Shown here one piece after another: positions 1 through 11,200 of a DNA stretch of 64,000 nt (within the stretch, counting starts at the first letter, position 1; each line of letters opens with the position of its first letter). The DNA comes from Xanthoparmelia taractica (taxonomy: Eukaryota; Ascomycota; Lecanoromycetes; Lecanorales; Parmeliaceae), in contig JANQBS010000068.1 of NCBI GenBank assembly GCA_033085395.1, positions 118,531 through 182,530 on the forward strand, written 5' to 3'. The notes under the pieces are model-generated. The model did not search any database, was not told the DNA's origin, and was given only the letters and a program-made list of their open reading frames with translations. Both the position numbers and the translations under genes were made by a program.

Positions 1-2021
1 CCACCGCGTATGACATTACGAAGATTTTTACCGGCTGTCTTCGAAACATACTTCATGAGCTGAGTTTCGTCAATGTTATTCTGGTCGTTGTCATCCAGCA
101 CCATAGAAGCCGAGATATTGAGAAGGACCTTGGATTCTGGAAGAAGCATACCGGCTTTGGATCTTATCGCGGAGACGATATCTGATCTCTCTTCCCTGCC
201 AGGGTGAAGGCTCTCGTTCCGTAGATTTAAAACAGCAGAAGCCCGATAAGTCTGAAAAGATCCAAGACAATCCTGGTAATTACCAGTGTATCTTGGTCCA
301 AGCTCATAGTACACGGCGATAAGGTCGTCACTCAACACTTCAGCAAAAAGATGTGCAGACGCCAGCCGCCATTGTGTGAAAACGAGTCCTTTGCCCAGAC
401 GAGAGGCAAGGTCCTGCGGCGTCCCCAGAAAGGCTTGTATCGCATTGTTCTTGCGATTTGAAGAGAAAGACCCGATAGCCTCATTGCGGCTATTGATCGA
501 TGAAGGTGCTTCAGGGTACTGTGCCTTGACATGTTCAATAAACTCGCCGTCGATGAACAAGGAAGCCCTGGAAGACGATGCGCCTTTGGGACGTCGATGC
601 GCAATGACAAGATGATACCAACGTCGCTCTTCAAAGGCAGTCGATTTGAAGCGCACACTAGGTCTGGAAGATGTGACGGATGTTTGAAGGATCAGGTTAC
701 GCGTGTCCTTTTCTAAGTAGACAAGTACAAAGCACGTCTGACTTGCATCAAAAGCCCCAAAAATAGTTGTGTGCGACGCATGATCGAAACGTACTATATG
801 AAGCCAGAGCGACAAACTGTAGCCGGCGCTGGGTGAGGCTGGAGGGAATGTTCTTCCAATACCCGGCAACTCTATCGAAGCATAACCATTCATCGATAAA
901 TCAAAGTGTACATATGATGGCGAACGAGAAGCTTTTAGGGACAATAAGAGGAGGTCTGCAATGAGCGGTGACGAACATGCATGTCGGTAGAGGAAATGGG
1001 CATCGTTCAAATTGCCAACGCCCAAACTGAGAAGAGTAGTGGCTAGCATACGAAGCTGAGGAACAGGGGAATGGTCTGTTGATGATAGAGTAATTAAGGA
1101 CCGGAGCACCACGCTTAGGAGACCTGTGCCATGAAGTGCTGCCAGATTCCCAGTATTCATAGCGGCCAGATGGTTGATAGTGCTGGGAACTTCCAAGGGA
1201 ATAGCACCAGCATGGAGAGCTTGTTCCTCTTGCAGAGGTTGATCTTCGAGATCTTCCCAGAGCTCGAACATGATCAAAATCGCATCTGGATTGTGTACAG
1301 TGGTCAACTGACTGATCTTTTGATTCAGCAACTCGCGAGCGATTGTATTTTGCTCCGAATCTTCGTATTCATTACTCTGCTTTGTTTGAGAGGTAGACTG
1401 CGTATTAGCAGGGTCTCCATCTGGCGTCGAGTCACTGGCGCTTTTGATGTTACCCGATTGTCGTCTTAGACTACAATAGAAATTTGTCATTGATTCGTCG
1501 TCCAGCGCACAGGCGAGGAGACACCCGAATATTTGGTCAGCAAGGAATTTCATTCCTTCCTTGTTTTCTTCTAGAAGCAGCTGGTAGAGAATTGTCTTTA
1601 GGCTTGGCCATCCACCTCCGTCGATGCGGAAACGAAAGTACTTCTGATTGCCCTTGTGGTCTTGCAATGCAGCCGCGAGTATACTAAAGAGAACCTGCAA
1701 AATGTTGAGAACTGCTGAAAGCTGCCTCTGTCGTGAGCCATGCTTGTAGCTCATTGGTATACTACGCATAACTGCGATAACAGACTGAAAGCCGTTCAGG
1801 CGCCTAAAGTTGTCTCTCACATGGCCAGGATTTTCCAAAAGTGCTTGACGAATGCGATGCGCAGTCTCCAGCTGCGTCTGGACCTCATCCTCGATTTCTC
1901 CTTCTCCCGAGTCCTGTGTGTTCTGTACCAGCATCTCAAGCTGGCTTTGGAGCTCGGTCCCACCTCCTTCGGCATCTTGAAGTGTTGAAGCCCGGCTCCT
2001 CGGGGTCGTAGATTTCATCAT
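1..2021 (-). CDS. BPH1: BEACH-domain protein Bph1/beige homologue, N-terminal part (truncated by window edge)
   Basis: An uninterrupted minus-strand frame of about 673 codons runs from an ATG at 2021 (a second ATG follows at 2018) off the left edge. An in-frame stop lies just upstream of this ATG, which supports the start. The N-terminus is low in complexity and acidic. It is followed by a helical armadillo-like stretch, then a concanavalin A-like lectin domain (roughly residues 360-620) with the motifs VHFDLS, IELPGIGRTFPP, IVRFDHASHTTIFGAFDA and RRWYHLVIAHRRP. These are typical of the region N-terminal to the PH-BEACH-WD40 module in fungal beige proteins. The BEACH domain itself would lie beyond position 1. 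Family role: large scaffolds in vesicle trafficking, vacuolar sorting and cell-wall integrity. No intron is needed. The gene is transcribed divergently from the subtilase at 2518. Family assignment is firm; the symbol is by homology from memory. Confidence 0.88.
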   Translation of the reverse strand, partial: MMKSTTPRSRASTLQDAEGGGTELQSQLEMLVQNTQDSGEGEIEDEVQTQLETAHRIRQALLENPGHVRDNFRRLNGFQSVIAVMRSIPMSYKHGSRQRQLSAVLNILQVLFSILAAALQDHKGNQKYFRFRIDGGGWPSLKTILYQLLLEENKEGMKFLADQIFGCLLACALDDESMTNFYCSLRRQSGNIKSASDSTPDGDPANTQSTSQTKQSNEYEDSEQNTIARELLNQKISQLTTVHNPDAILIMFELWEDLEDQPLQEEQALHAGAIPLEVPSTINHLAAMNTGNLAALHGTGLLSVVLRSLITLSSTDHSPVPQLRMLATTLLSLGVGNLNDAHFLYRHACSSPLIADLLLLSLKASRSPSYVHFDLSMNGYASIELPGIGRTFPPASPSAGYSLSLWLHIVRFDHASHTTIFGAFDASQTCFVLVYLEKDTRNLILQTSVTSSRPSVRFKSTAFEERRWYHLVIAHRRPKGASSSRASLFIDGEFIEHVKAQYPEAPSSINSRNEAIGSFSSNRKNNAIQAFLGTPQDLASRLGKGLVFTQWRLASAHLFAEVLSDDLIAVYYELGPRYTGNYQDCLGSFQTYRASAVLNLRNESLHPGREERSDIVSAIRSKAGMLLPESKVLLNISASMVLDDNDQNNIDETQLMKYVSKTAGKNLRNVIRG

Positions 2022-2517
2022 GGACGCCTCTGGAGGTATCCATCAGTTCAAGGTGCCATCATGTGTCTCCCCGCACCCGGACTTCCTGCACGTGGCCAAG
2101 TTTGCAGGGCAGTGTCTCGTGCCAGTACCTTGTGCTTCATTGACAGACCATGAGATGCAGCATTCGAGGCCACACTTTGAAAGAGCCCAGTTGCAGTTAA
2201 TTTGTTGTGAACCTGCTTTGAGTACGACAATCACGCTGTTGACTGTGCAGTTCTTAACGCACTGTAGCTGCAGGTCCAGTGTTTGAATCTCGCAGCTGTA
2301 GACATTGCCAAGGAGGCGCTAAGCCGGAGCCCGGCGCCATAGACGCCCGTTGCCTAGCTGGGATTCGTCATCTCGTGACCCCCAGCCTCGAAGCTCTCTT
2401 ATCTTTCCCAACCATCTCTATCCTACGATTATCTTTCACAACTTCAACTGCCATTACCATTCACTGGCAGCACTCTAACATATTGGATCTCGAGTACATC
2501 AGATATATTATCCTAAC
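2022..2517. promoter_or_regulatory. Divergent intergenic region between BPH1 and the subtilase
   Basis: This 496-bp spacer separates two divergent start codons and must contain both promoters. A pyrimidine-rich stretch at about 2395-2450 lies 70-120 bp before the subtilase ATG, as is common around fungal transcription starts. I see no clear TATA box or convincing named binding site. Short open frames here have no coding character. Confidence 0.5.
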
Positions 2518-4109
2518 ATGAAGGGGTATTTCGCTTTGTCGCTATTGCCTTTACTGGCCTCAGCGTCTCCAGTCCTCGTTGACTCCATCCACAACGAAGC
2601 CGCTCCCATCCTCTCATCTACACAATCTCAAGAGATCCCAGACTCATATATTGTTGTATTTAAAGACGGTCTTTCGCATTCATCAGCATCAGCACATCAC
2701 GACTGGGTTCAAGATCAGCACATCCAGGTCGAGACGTCCAAGAGGAATCTGCTCAAAAGATCACAGTTGCCATTCACTGCCTTCGGTGGATTAAAGCACA
2801 CCTACAATATTGCCGGAGGTCTCCTTGGATACTCTGGACATTTCGACGAGAGTGTTATAGAGCAAGTCCGCAGGCACCCAGATGTCAGTAACACATCTAA
2901 ACCATCTCTTATCTCCTATCTTACTGCACGTGACCTTACTGATCTTTGGTTATGAGATAGGTCGCCTTCATCGAGAAAGATTCAGAGGTCCACACCATGG
3001 GTGCCGAGTTGGAAAAGAATGCTCCTTGGGGATTGGCCAGAATATCTCACCGTGACAGCTTGAGTTTCGGTACATTCAATAAATACCTCTACTCGGAAGA
3101 TGGTGGTGAAGGCGTGGATGTCTATGTTATTGACACTGGAACCAACATCGAACATGTCGATTTCGAGGGCCGCGCAACATGGGGCAAGACTATCCCTCCT
3201 GGGGACGAAGATGTGGATGGCAATGGTCACGGCACTCACTGCTCCGGCACCATTGCTGGTAAAAAGTTCGGCGTTGCCAAGAAAGCCAACATCTACGCTG
3301 TCAAGGTCTTGAAGTCCAACGGCTCGGGAACTATGTCCGATGTCGTCAAAGGCGTTGAATGGGCTGCTCTCAGTCATCAAGACAACGTGGAGGCCGCAAA
3401 GAAGGGAAAAGGAAAGAAAGGATTTAAGGGTAGCGCCGCAAACATGAGTCTTGGTGGAGGCAAGTCACCTGCCTTGGATCTTTCTGTCAACGCAGCTGTC
3501 GACGCTGGAATCCACTTTGCCGTCGCCGCCGGAAACGATAACGCGAACTCTTGCAATTACTCCCCTGCTGCCGCCGAGAAAGCTGTCACCGTGGGCGCAT
3601 CCACTCTTGCTGACGAGCGTGCCTACTTCTCCAACTACGGAAAGTGTAACGATATCTTTGCCCCGGGTCTCAACATATTGTCTACTTGGACTGGTAGTAA
3701 GTATGCTACCAACACCATTTCTGGTACTTCGATGGCTTCACCACATATTGCTGGTCTTTTAGCCTACTTCTTATCTCTTCAGCCTTCAAAAGACTCTGCA
3801 TTCTCTGTTGCAGACATCACTCCGAAACAGCTCAAACGGAGCTTGATGTCTGTTGCTACTGTGGGCAGTCTCACCGACGTTCCCAGTGACACTAAAAACG
3901 TACGTGCTCGGCGCTATTGCCACAAATATACCGTCGAGATCTGCTGATTCCTTCTCTAGATCCTTGCATGGAACGGCGGTGGCTCGTCCAATATCTCCGA
4001 GATCTTCGGCCAAAAGCATACGCCCAAGCCGGCCGCTGCGCAGAAGGTCCAGGACTTTCTTAAGTCTGAGCTCGAAAATGTCGAGCACTTCTTTGATGAG
4101 TTGAAGTGA
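2518..4109 (+). CDS. Vacuolar subtilisin-like serine protease (proteinase B / cerevisin type)
   Basis: Model: join(2518..2883, 2961..3899, 3960..4109), 484 residues. The signal peptide is MKGYFALSLLPLLASASP. An inhibitor I9 propeptide follows (IPDSYIVVFKDGL, then AFGGLKHTYNIAGG), then the S8 peptidase domain. The catalytic triad is visible: Asp180 in VYVIDTGTN, His212 in GNGHGTHCSGT and Ser379 in GTSMASPHIAG, with oxyanion Asn314 in AAGNDN. The lysine/glycine insertion (KKGKGKKGFKGS) before NMSLGGG is characteristic of vacuolar proteinase B rather than of secreted alkaline proteases. Known role of the family: vacuolar protein turnover and zymogen activation; fungal members are also major allergens. 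Intron 1 (77 bp) uses a weaker GTCAGT donor; intron 2 (60 bp) uses GTACGT. Both are required to keep the frame and give the expected protein. Confidence 0.93.
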
Positions 4110-6068
4110 GCGACAATATCAACCAATGACTGAGTATGAGATCTAAGTATTTGGTCGGAAGGAAGGAAGGAGGAATAGTGCGCCGGTTTCTTTTGTACTG
4201 ATATGGACCTGCACAATCGCGGGCTTGGACAGGAAGAGGGAGCATTGGGTTTTGCTTTTGCACTTGCATTCTCCATTCGCCAAGTGTCTTTCCTCATCAC
4301 GTATAGCGATAGTTCATGAATACATCTATTGTTATCACACTTGTGCACTACATTGGATTCATTTATGACACGAATTGCATAAAATCAGTGCGGCCTTAAG
4401 GTCAAAATCAGAGACCTCGGTACTTGTTGTTGTCATTATTACCTTACTGTCATCCTGAAATGTAAAGAGACGAAGGCCCGTTTCTCTGAGGATTTAAAGA
4501 ATGTAAACGCGCTCTCGCTCAGTCAGGGATACCCGCTCTCAGGGCGGGCATAAAAGATGTACGGAACGGAAACACCCGGAAGCTTTCGCACGTTACAATC
4601 AGAGACTTTGTGTAAAGGTTCAGGGCGGTTTTTGGGGCGGGGCGACGCAGTATGGCTCATGCTGAAGTACAGCGCCTTGGCCTGCGAGTAGGACGTGTAC
4701 GGCCGGCTGTCCAGGCATCTACGGCGGCTTGGAATTTGTGGCATGATCTCCAACCTACATCACTCCGTGAGTGACGACGATGTTGCTTCACCGCGTGTCG
4801 AAGCATTGCTGAGGAGAGTTACACTTCTACAGATACTTATGGATCGGCAATCCACCTCTCACGCGACATCCCCAGGATCAGCTCATGGATCCCCGCGAGA
4901 CCTTGAGATCTTTCACCTGGGGTAGGGAATTTGTAGCGTTGGCGAAGTGTATCTTTGGGCACTTCGATTTCTTCGTGTGAGGGTGACGAAAGTGGTAATA
5001 TTCCTGGAGAGAAGTGACCTTATGCTTTAGACCTAGTAACCTAGACAGTTGATGCCGCTGCCAATTTGGCTGCTGCTGTCAACTCTTCAGACTTTAGCAG
5101 TAGCTTCGCGATTAACGCCACCCCTTAAGCCAAAGTAGACTTTGGTGCAGTTCAATCGTGTGTCAGCTTAGAGCAGAGCCTGCAACCGGAGTAGGCAGCG
5201 AACAACACAGTTGTGACAAAACTGGCCCGCTGGCGCTCATCTTGATTTACGGGCTTGGGGTCCTTTACTAGTCCATGAAGCCATGAAAGAGACAGCCAGC
5301 TCTTCTGGCCCAAGGTATGGTTGCATAATATTTCCCTTTTTATTCTTTAGGCACAGCCTCGCTCCTGGATAATATGTTTGAATCCTCTCGGGTGAAACTC
5401 ATCACGGAAGCACACCCAATGAGAAATCAACCAGCTGGAAGCATCGATGCAATGGCAGCCATCAGGACGGGTGCTTCCCACCATTGGCCTGCAGCCACGT
5501 TGAAAAGAGCTTTTGGTAATACTGTTTACTAACAAAAGGGGCGAGGCGAGGTAGGGATGTTGGGATTGTAAGAAGAGCTGACGGAAATGAGCGACGGTGG
5601 AAGAATTAGGAAAGGCTGGAGTCGATAGTGGGAGCTGAGGAGCGAGATATCTGCTCTCTATGGTGTCAGCAATATCCTTCAGACTGGCCACCAAGCTGAC
5701 CATATTACTTAGTGGATATCTAGGTACATGACAGGACAACCTCGGGCTCACGCCTACTCTGGAATCGTATTGCTCCATCGCCGGCTTACGGAGAGGGCGC
5801 GGAACATCTAGACCTCTCCTTACTCGTACCGATGCCAAGGACTTGGTTACTCAAATGTGCATTCCGCAGTTGAGGCTCCGAGCGGAGGGCGCTAATCCGA
5901 AGGGGCTTAGCGAGCTTGGCACGTCCCGCCGAGGCATATGGTACGAGTACGAAATAAGGTAGTACTTGTAGAAGTAAAGTAAGAAAAACAATGAGAGCCA
6001 GCTATATCGCAGCGCGAAGGACGTGCACATGACATCCACATACATTTATACGTTTTCAGCATTTTCTC
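4110..6068. other. Intergenic, no supported gene
   Basis: About 2 kb between the subtilase stop and the kinase relic. A short plus-strand frame at 4695-4925 has a protein-like central stretch (SDDDVASPRVEALLRR), and a minus frame of 163 codons lies at 5347-5838. Neither has neighbours, splice context or a recognisable motif, so neither is called. A G-rich patch (tttttggggcggggcg) lies near 4631. Otherwise nothing stands out. Confidence 0.5.
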
Positions 6069-7645
6069 ATGGCTTTACAGTCCTCTACCATGACTGCGTT
6101 CTGCTTCAGCGCGAAGCGTGCCCTCACGTCCCTCAGATTCCGGCCTCCGGTTATAACACCAGTCCGACCCGTCATTCTCCCATCTGATATTCCGATCGAG
6201 GAAGAGCTAGTCTTCGGCTACGATCCCCGACATTTCTACCCGGTGAATCCTGGTAAAATTTTTCACGACAGGTATTAAATGACGGCGAAGCTTGGATGCG
6301 GCAGCTGTTCGACAATATGGCTGGCTAGAGACACATGGTGGTACGCATCAAGTCCTTATCATACACATTTTCCTTCTGATGTATTTAGACAGAAGTGGCG
6401 GTCCAACCGTTATGTAGCTGTGAAAGTCAATACCTGCGATTTCATCGACGCAAGTGCTGCGAATCATGAACTCAACATCTCTCGGCGCATTGCGCAAGCG
6501 AATCCATCGCATGGAGGGCTCTCATACGTTAGAACGAATGTCGATAGCTTCAGTATTAGCGGTCCACACGACAACCACATATGCCTGGTGTACGAAGCTA
6601 TGAGAGAACCTCTCTGGTTATTTGAGCGACGCTGCAAGAATGGCCGATTAACATTAGACCTCTTGAAAGGATACTTAAGACTTCTCCTCAGGGGCTTAGA
6701 TTATCTTCACTCGGAATGCCACATCGTTCATACCGGTCGGCTTCAAGCTATGCGTATTTGTTGACTGAAGCTTACTCGTTGATCATAGACATCAAGCTCG
6801 ACAATATATTGGTGGGATTTGAGGATCCATCCGTGATCGAAGATTTTGCCCGAGCACAAGCCCAAAACCCTGTGGCTCGAAAAATCCAGGATGGGCGCTC
6901 AGTCTATCAATCACATAATGACTTCGGACCTCTCAAATCATTCTTTATTCTGCCAAAGATAGCGGACTTTGGCCTGGCCCAATGGGTCATGGACAAGCCC
7001 CAAAGACACCCAATACAACCGGATCATTACCGCGCACCTGAAGTGATCTTAGGAGCGGGCTGGACTTACAGCGCAGATATCTGGAACCTTGGTGTGCTGG
7101 TGCGTTTTGGTTCTCCTCGATTGACATCTGCTAACATGTTGTGAGATAGATCTGGAATCTGCTAGAGAGAAGAGATCTATTTCGAGAGATACAATCCCAG
7201 GAAGGGAAGTACAATGGTCGGGCGCATATTGCAGAAATGATTGCGCTGTTGGGCCCCCCTCCCAAAGAACTTATTGATCGGGAGAGAAGAGGACTCAGTT
7301 GGAAGTTCAGACCTGAGGTGGAGAATCCAGAGGGCAAACTTTGCGGAAGTGCAAGTGAGTTTTATGGAGGGCCCTTCTTCGACTCTGAGGGTATTACTTC
7401 CACGGACGTATAGATAACAAGAGCAAACTCTAGCTAATTCTTATGTCCAGGAGAATTCAAGCACAAAGACCTTGTTCCAGAAGCCTTTACACTGGCGGAC
7501 TCCGTGTTATCTCTAAAAGAAAAAGACAAAGAGGAGTTCCTTAGCTTTGCGCAGAACTTAGAAGATGCTCCAATGGCTGCCAGAGAAGAGAAAGTCAGCT
7601 AAAGAATTACTCGAAGACCAATGGCTCTGTCTAAATCCAGTGTAA
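6069..7645 (+). pseudogene. SRPK-like serine/threonine protein kinase, disrupted
   Basis: The pieces together read as a fungal SR-protein-kinase-like gene. They are N-terminal HFYPVNPGKIFHDRY, a glycine-loop region AKLGCGSCSTIWLARD, the VAIK-type RYVAVKVN, a catalytic loop HTDIKLDNIL (split by an intron at 6736-6788), KIADFGLAQW (DFG), YRAPEVILG (APE), and a C-terminus with SEFYGGPFFDSEG. Further introns fit at 7100-7149 and 7391-7450. Two lesions are seen directly: an in-frame TAA at 6276-6278 between DRY and AKLG, and a frame change near 7570, after which the expected MLQWLPEKRKSAKELLED ending continues in another frame to a stop at 7643-7645. Near 6343 a splice that would remove a foreign-looking 48-nt stretch also creates a TGA. 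The catalytic Lys and Asp are retained, so decay looks recent. The alternative is assembly error. Confidence 0.75.
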
Positions 7646-8265
7646 AAAGTCGTATCGATAGATTCAATAGAGAACAATTTTGTCTAAGCGAAGCCCTTTG
7701 CTTGTTAGCGGTGGTGAGGTAGGGGGTGGAAAAACTGCCCTCTCGGCATTCCCGTCAGCCTTACCTACCTACTAGTAGTATACTAGATCCAAAACCAGCC
7801 TTGGGGTTATCGAATGTGACAGACCTGATGCTCCCGTCAGCGTATTTTCTATCAATGACGCCCACGCCCAGAAGCACATTGCCAGTCGCATTGATACTGG
7901 CATCATTCTCCCAGGCTCAGGGACCAAGTCGCATCATCGATCCGTTCATTTCTCGTAGATTGATGTCCGCTCAGCCTCGAACAAACCAACGACTTGACTA
8001 TGCTTGTCCTAGCATGACAGAAATTCTTGAGGAATCCGGGCTATGAGTGGGACACCTGGAGCCAAATCACCAAGAGCAACGGCTTACACGCTGGCTGCAG
8101 AGGTGAAAGAAGAACCTACTGATGCTGGTATGCGATCTTCAACACCTACAAAGCCTGCGTCATCGACTGCGCTTTAGAGTCAGGTTCGGGGCGTACACAT
8201 TTCGAACCTGACGAACCACGGTTTGGGACGGATCCTGGCATACTCATTGTTGTCAACAAGCTACC
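7646..8265. other. Intergenic / 5' leader of the RhoGEF gene
   Basis: 620 bp between the kinase relic and the RhoGEF start. It presumably contains the RhoGEF promoter and leader. An open frame of 106 codons at 7726-8046 begins with a non-ATG codon and shows no motif. No site can be named with confidence. Confidence 0.4.
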
Positions 8266-11200
8266 ATGGCTTTTCCCTATCGCTCTCCGGCCCAAAGTCA
8301 GCAAAGCCATTTTCAGAGCTCTCCAAGACCACATACGGCTGGGGCGAGTTCAACAGTGCGAAGAACGCAGAGCTTTGATCCGGGGAATGATGAGAACCCT
8401 CCCGAAGATGTAGACAGTACAATGGCCCGGAACAGAGGTTACAGACCGAGGCCCAATGCTATTACACAGCAGGACGAGCTGTACAGGGGCTCTCAAAATC
8501 CATCATTCCCACCGCGTTCAACGTCCTACGGTACCGGAGGAGGTGGAGGGTATCAGCACCAAGACAGTTCCCCTATACCACCCAGCTCTCGGCCTATTTA
8601 CAATCCGCAGCAGTATGGCGCGCCGCAACCGCAGTACAGTACACAGCCTCCTGGTGCTACTGCCAGCACTTTCAGTGCTGCGTATCAGCCATACATACCG
8701 GCTGCTTATCAGCCAGCTAGCAGTCAGTACCAGTCAAGCTACGGGTGTCAGCCTCACTCGCCATCCTCGTCTTACTCCTCCAATCAACCTCCTCCACCGC
8801 CCAGACCACTAGAGCAGCGGTATGGCAATCGCGTTTCTCCGCAGATTGGGTCGGATTCGAGATTGCAATACGCGAGTGCTCCTCCAGATCTACCGTATCG
8901 ACAGCAACCACTCCCTCCTTTACCGACTACCCAACCTCCATCTTCCGGATCCCCTTACACGCCGCCCGCTCCTCCGCCACCACCTTTTTCGCCGGGTCGA
9001 GATGCATTCCCATCGAACGCTACCACAACACTCCCGCAATCTTACTCGCAGAGGATCTCAGCATCTCGAAACCCAGGGGAAAGGGCCTCCAGTCGTTCGC
9101 CTTCCTTGCATAATCAACTACCTCCTCTACCGAACTATCCATCAAACGGTAGCCCTCGCATACCATCTCCAGCTATTCATCGCAGGCCTGTTGGTCTGAG
9201 CAATTCATTACCACCCACGCCGGGAACACCTGGACCGACGCCACCCCAACATTCGCCGCAGCGGAGTGATACAATCGGACGGCATCCTCAAGCCCGACCG
9301 CTTCCGGGGCCTCCGTCTGAAGCAGCTTCTGAGCCCGATTATTTTAGCGCTACTAATGGGTACTCTGAGTCGCACGACAATTCCGATGCAACACCAGGAT
9401 ATGAGGATCTCATGCAAGAAGTTGAGGCTGCGGTCATGGGAAGAGCACCACCCAGTAACTCGAGACGAAGTCCAAGAGTTGCAAGAACGCCCGCGAACGC
9501 ATCAATAGACGAAACCCAGGCAACACACCCCTTATTCTCTCGGCCTACCGAAGCCGAGCTCAATCGTGGCACTACACGTCTCCATCCTAATGGCCACATG
9601 GGTGAAATAGCTGAGGGCCAATATGTGAATTATGATGCCTATAGCGACAGAAGCGATGCCGAAGCAGAGGCAGGTCTGGCGGCAATGCATATGGCAGATG
9701 AACAGGATGCTGCAGAGGAGGCCCGAAGACAGAGTGGTCAGGGTTCCAATAGGAGGTCTGGTGGGTCGCCGCAATCTTCAAGGTATCACGAACCTAGCAG
9801 TGATAGCGATGTGAATGTCGATATGGACACTTACGGGGGCGGATTTTCTGGCAATGTACCGTATGGTGATAGCTACGGATATGCAAACCAGGTGGACAAT
9901 CAAGGTCGACCTTTCGCCGAAACCAGGACTTCACAACGTTCTGACCTGTCGGGTGTAGAATACGACTATCCAATCCCCGGCCAAGAATATATACATCCTT
10001 TTGCGCCAGCACGAGTCGATCGAGCTGGTACGGGTGGCCTTTCGGAACCCGGAAATATGCCACGACGGCTCAGCTTCGAAGATGGCGACGAAGCGACTTT
10101 AGCGGAATCTGAAGGAGCTTTTAATTCAGATACCCAAAGTCCTTCACGAGATAGTATGCCAGAAATGTTCTTCCATCCAGGCGTGGGTCCAAACCGACCA
10201 CTGCCAGCAGCGCCCGTGCAGCCTTTGCAAGGCCGACCAGTTCCACAACTGATGCCCGCCGGCACATACCAGTATCCAGAGAGACTCCTACAGTATGACC
10301 AATATGGGCGGCCAACATTCCCTGCGGCTCCAGACGCGTACAACCAGTTACTGACCCCTCAGGGTACCCCCGTACCAAGGTCATCGTCCTTGATAAGCCA
10401 TAGTAGTACACCTCAAACAGTCCCTCCAACACGCTCAAAAACAGACGCAGATCGGGTCAAAATTCTCAGGCAGCAGCAGCAAATGGGGCTTCGCGCAGGA
10501 TCTCCATATGGTACTGACTCTCTGGGAGACCCGTCATTGAACCCAAGCGCAGAGATACTTGGGCTCCCAGAGATACCCGCCGGAAAGCGACGTAAGTTTA
10601 ATCCCTCGAAACTCTCCACGACTGATTTCAAGAAATGTGCCGAACCGTGGGCTTTGAGCTCTATCGTAACCTGGGTTAGAGAGATGAGCGAAGGCGAAGC
10701 GGACCTCAAGGAACAAGCAATTGTTGACGGTATCGTTGCGCTCTTCACTCACAAAGTACCGACCATGAACACAGCAGACGCGGAGAATCTTGGTGCTAAA
10801 GTTGTGCGGTCTATGTATGATACAGGCACTCTCCTCAAAGAGGAGGAATGGGTCAAGTTCGGAACCGCTGATATGTCCGGCGTTCTATTTCAACTCACTG
10901 GTACGGGCTGCTACTCTCCCCGTGTCCACACGGAGGCATTGCCAGGGAGATGCTATTCCCATCACTGCATGCGTACACTGAAAAAGATAAATTTACAAAC
11001 CCAAGCTCTAGAACCTCAACGGAAGACCGAGGATTGGCCGACTTTCTACAAGGTCACAAAAGCTGACATTGAACATGTCGACAAGAAAGAAGTTGAACGC
11101 CAGAACAATCTACATGAGATTGTGACGACAGAGGACGACTTCATGGACCAGCTGAATGTTCTAAGGGTTCTTTACAGAGACGAGCTCTCCAAATGGCAGC

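Noticed and set aside
5347..5838. 163-codon minus-strand frame
   Set aside because: No recognisable motif, no neighbouring exons, unremarkable composition.
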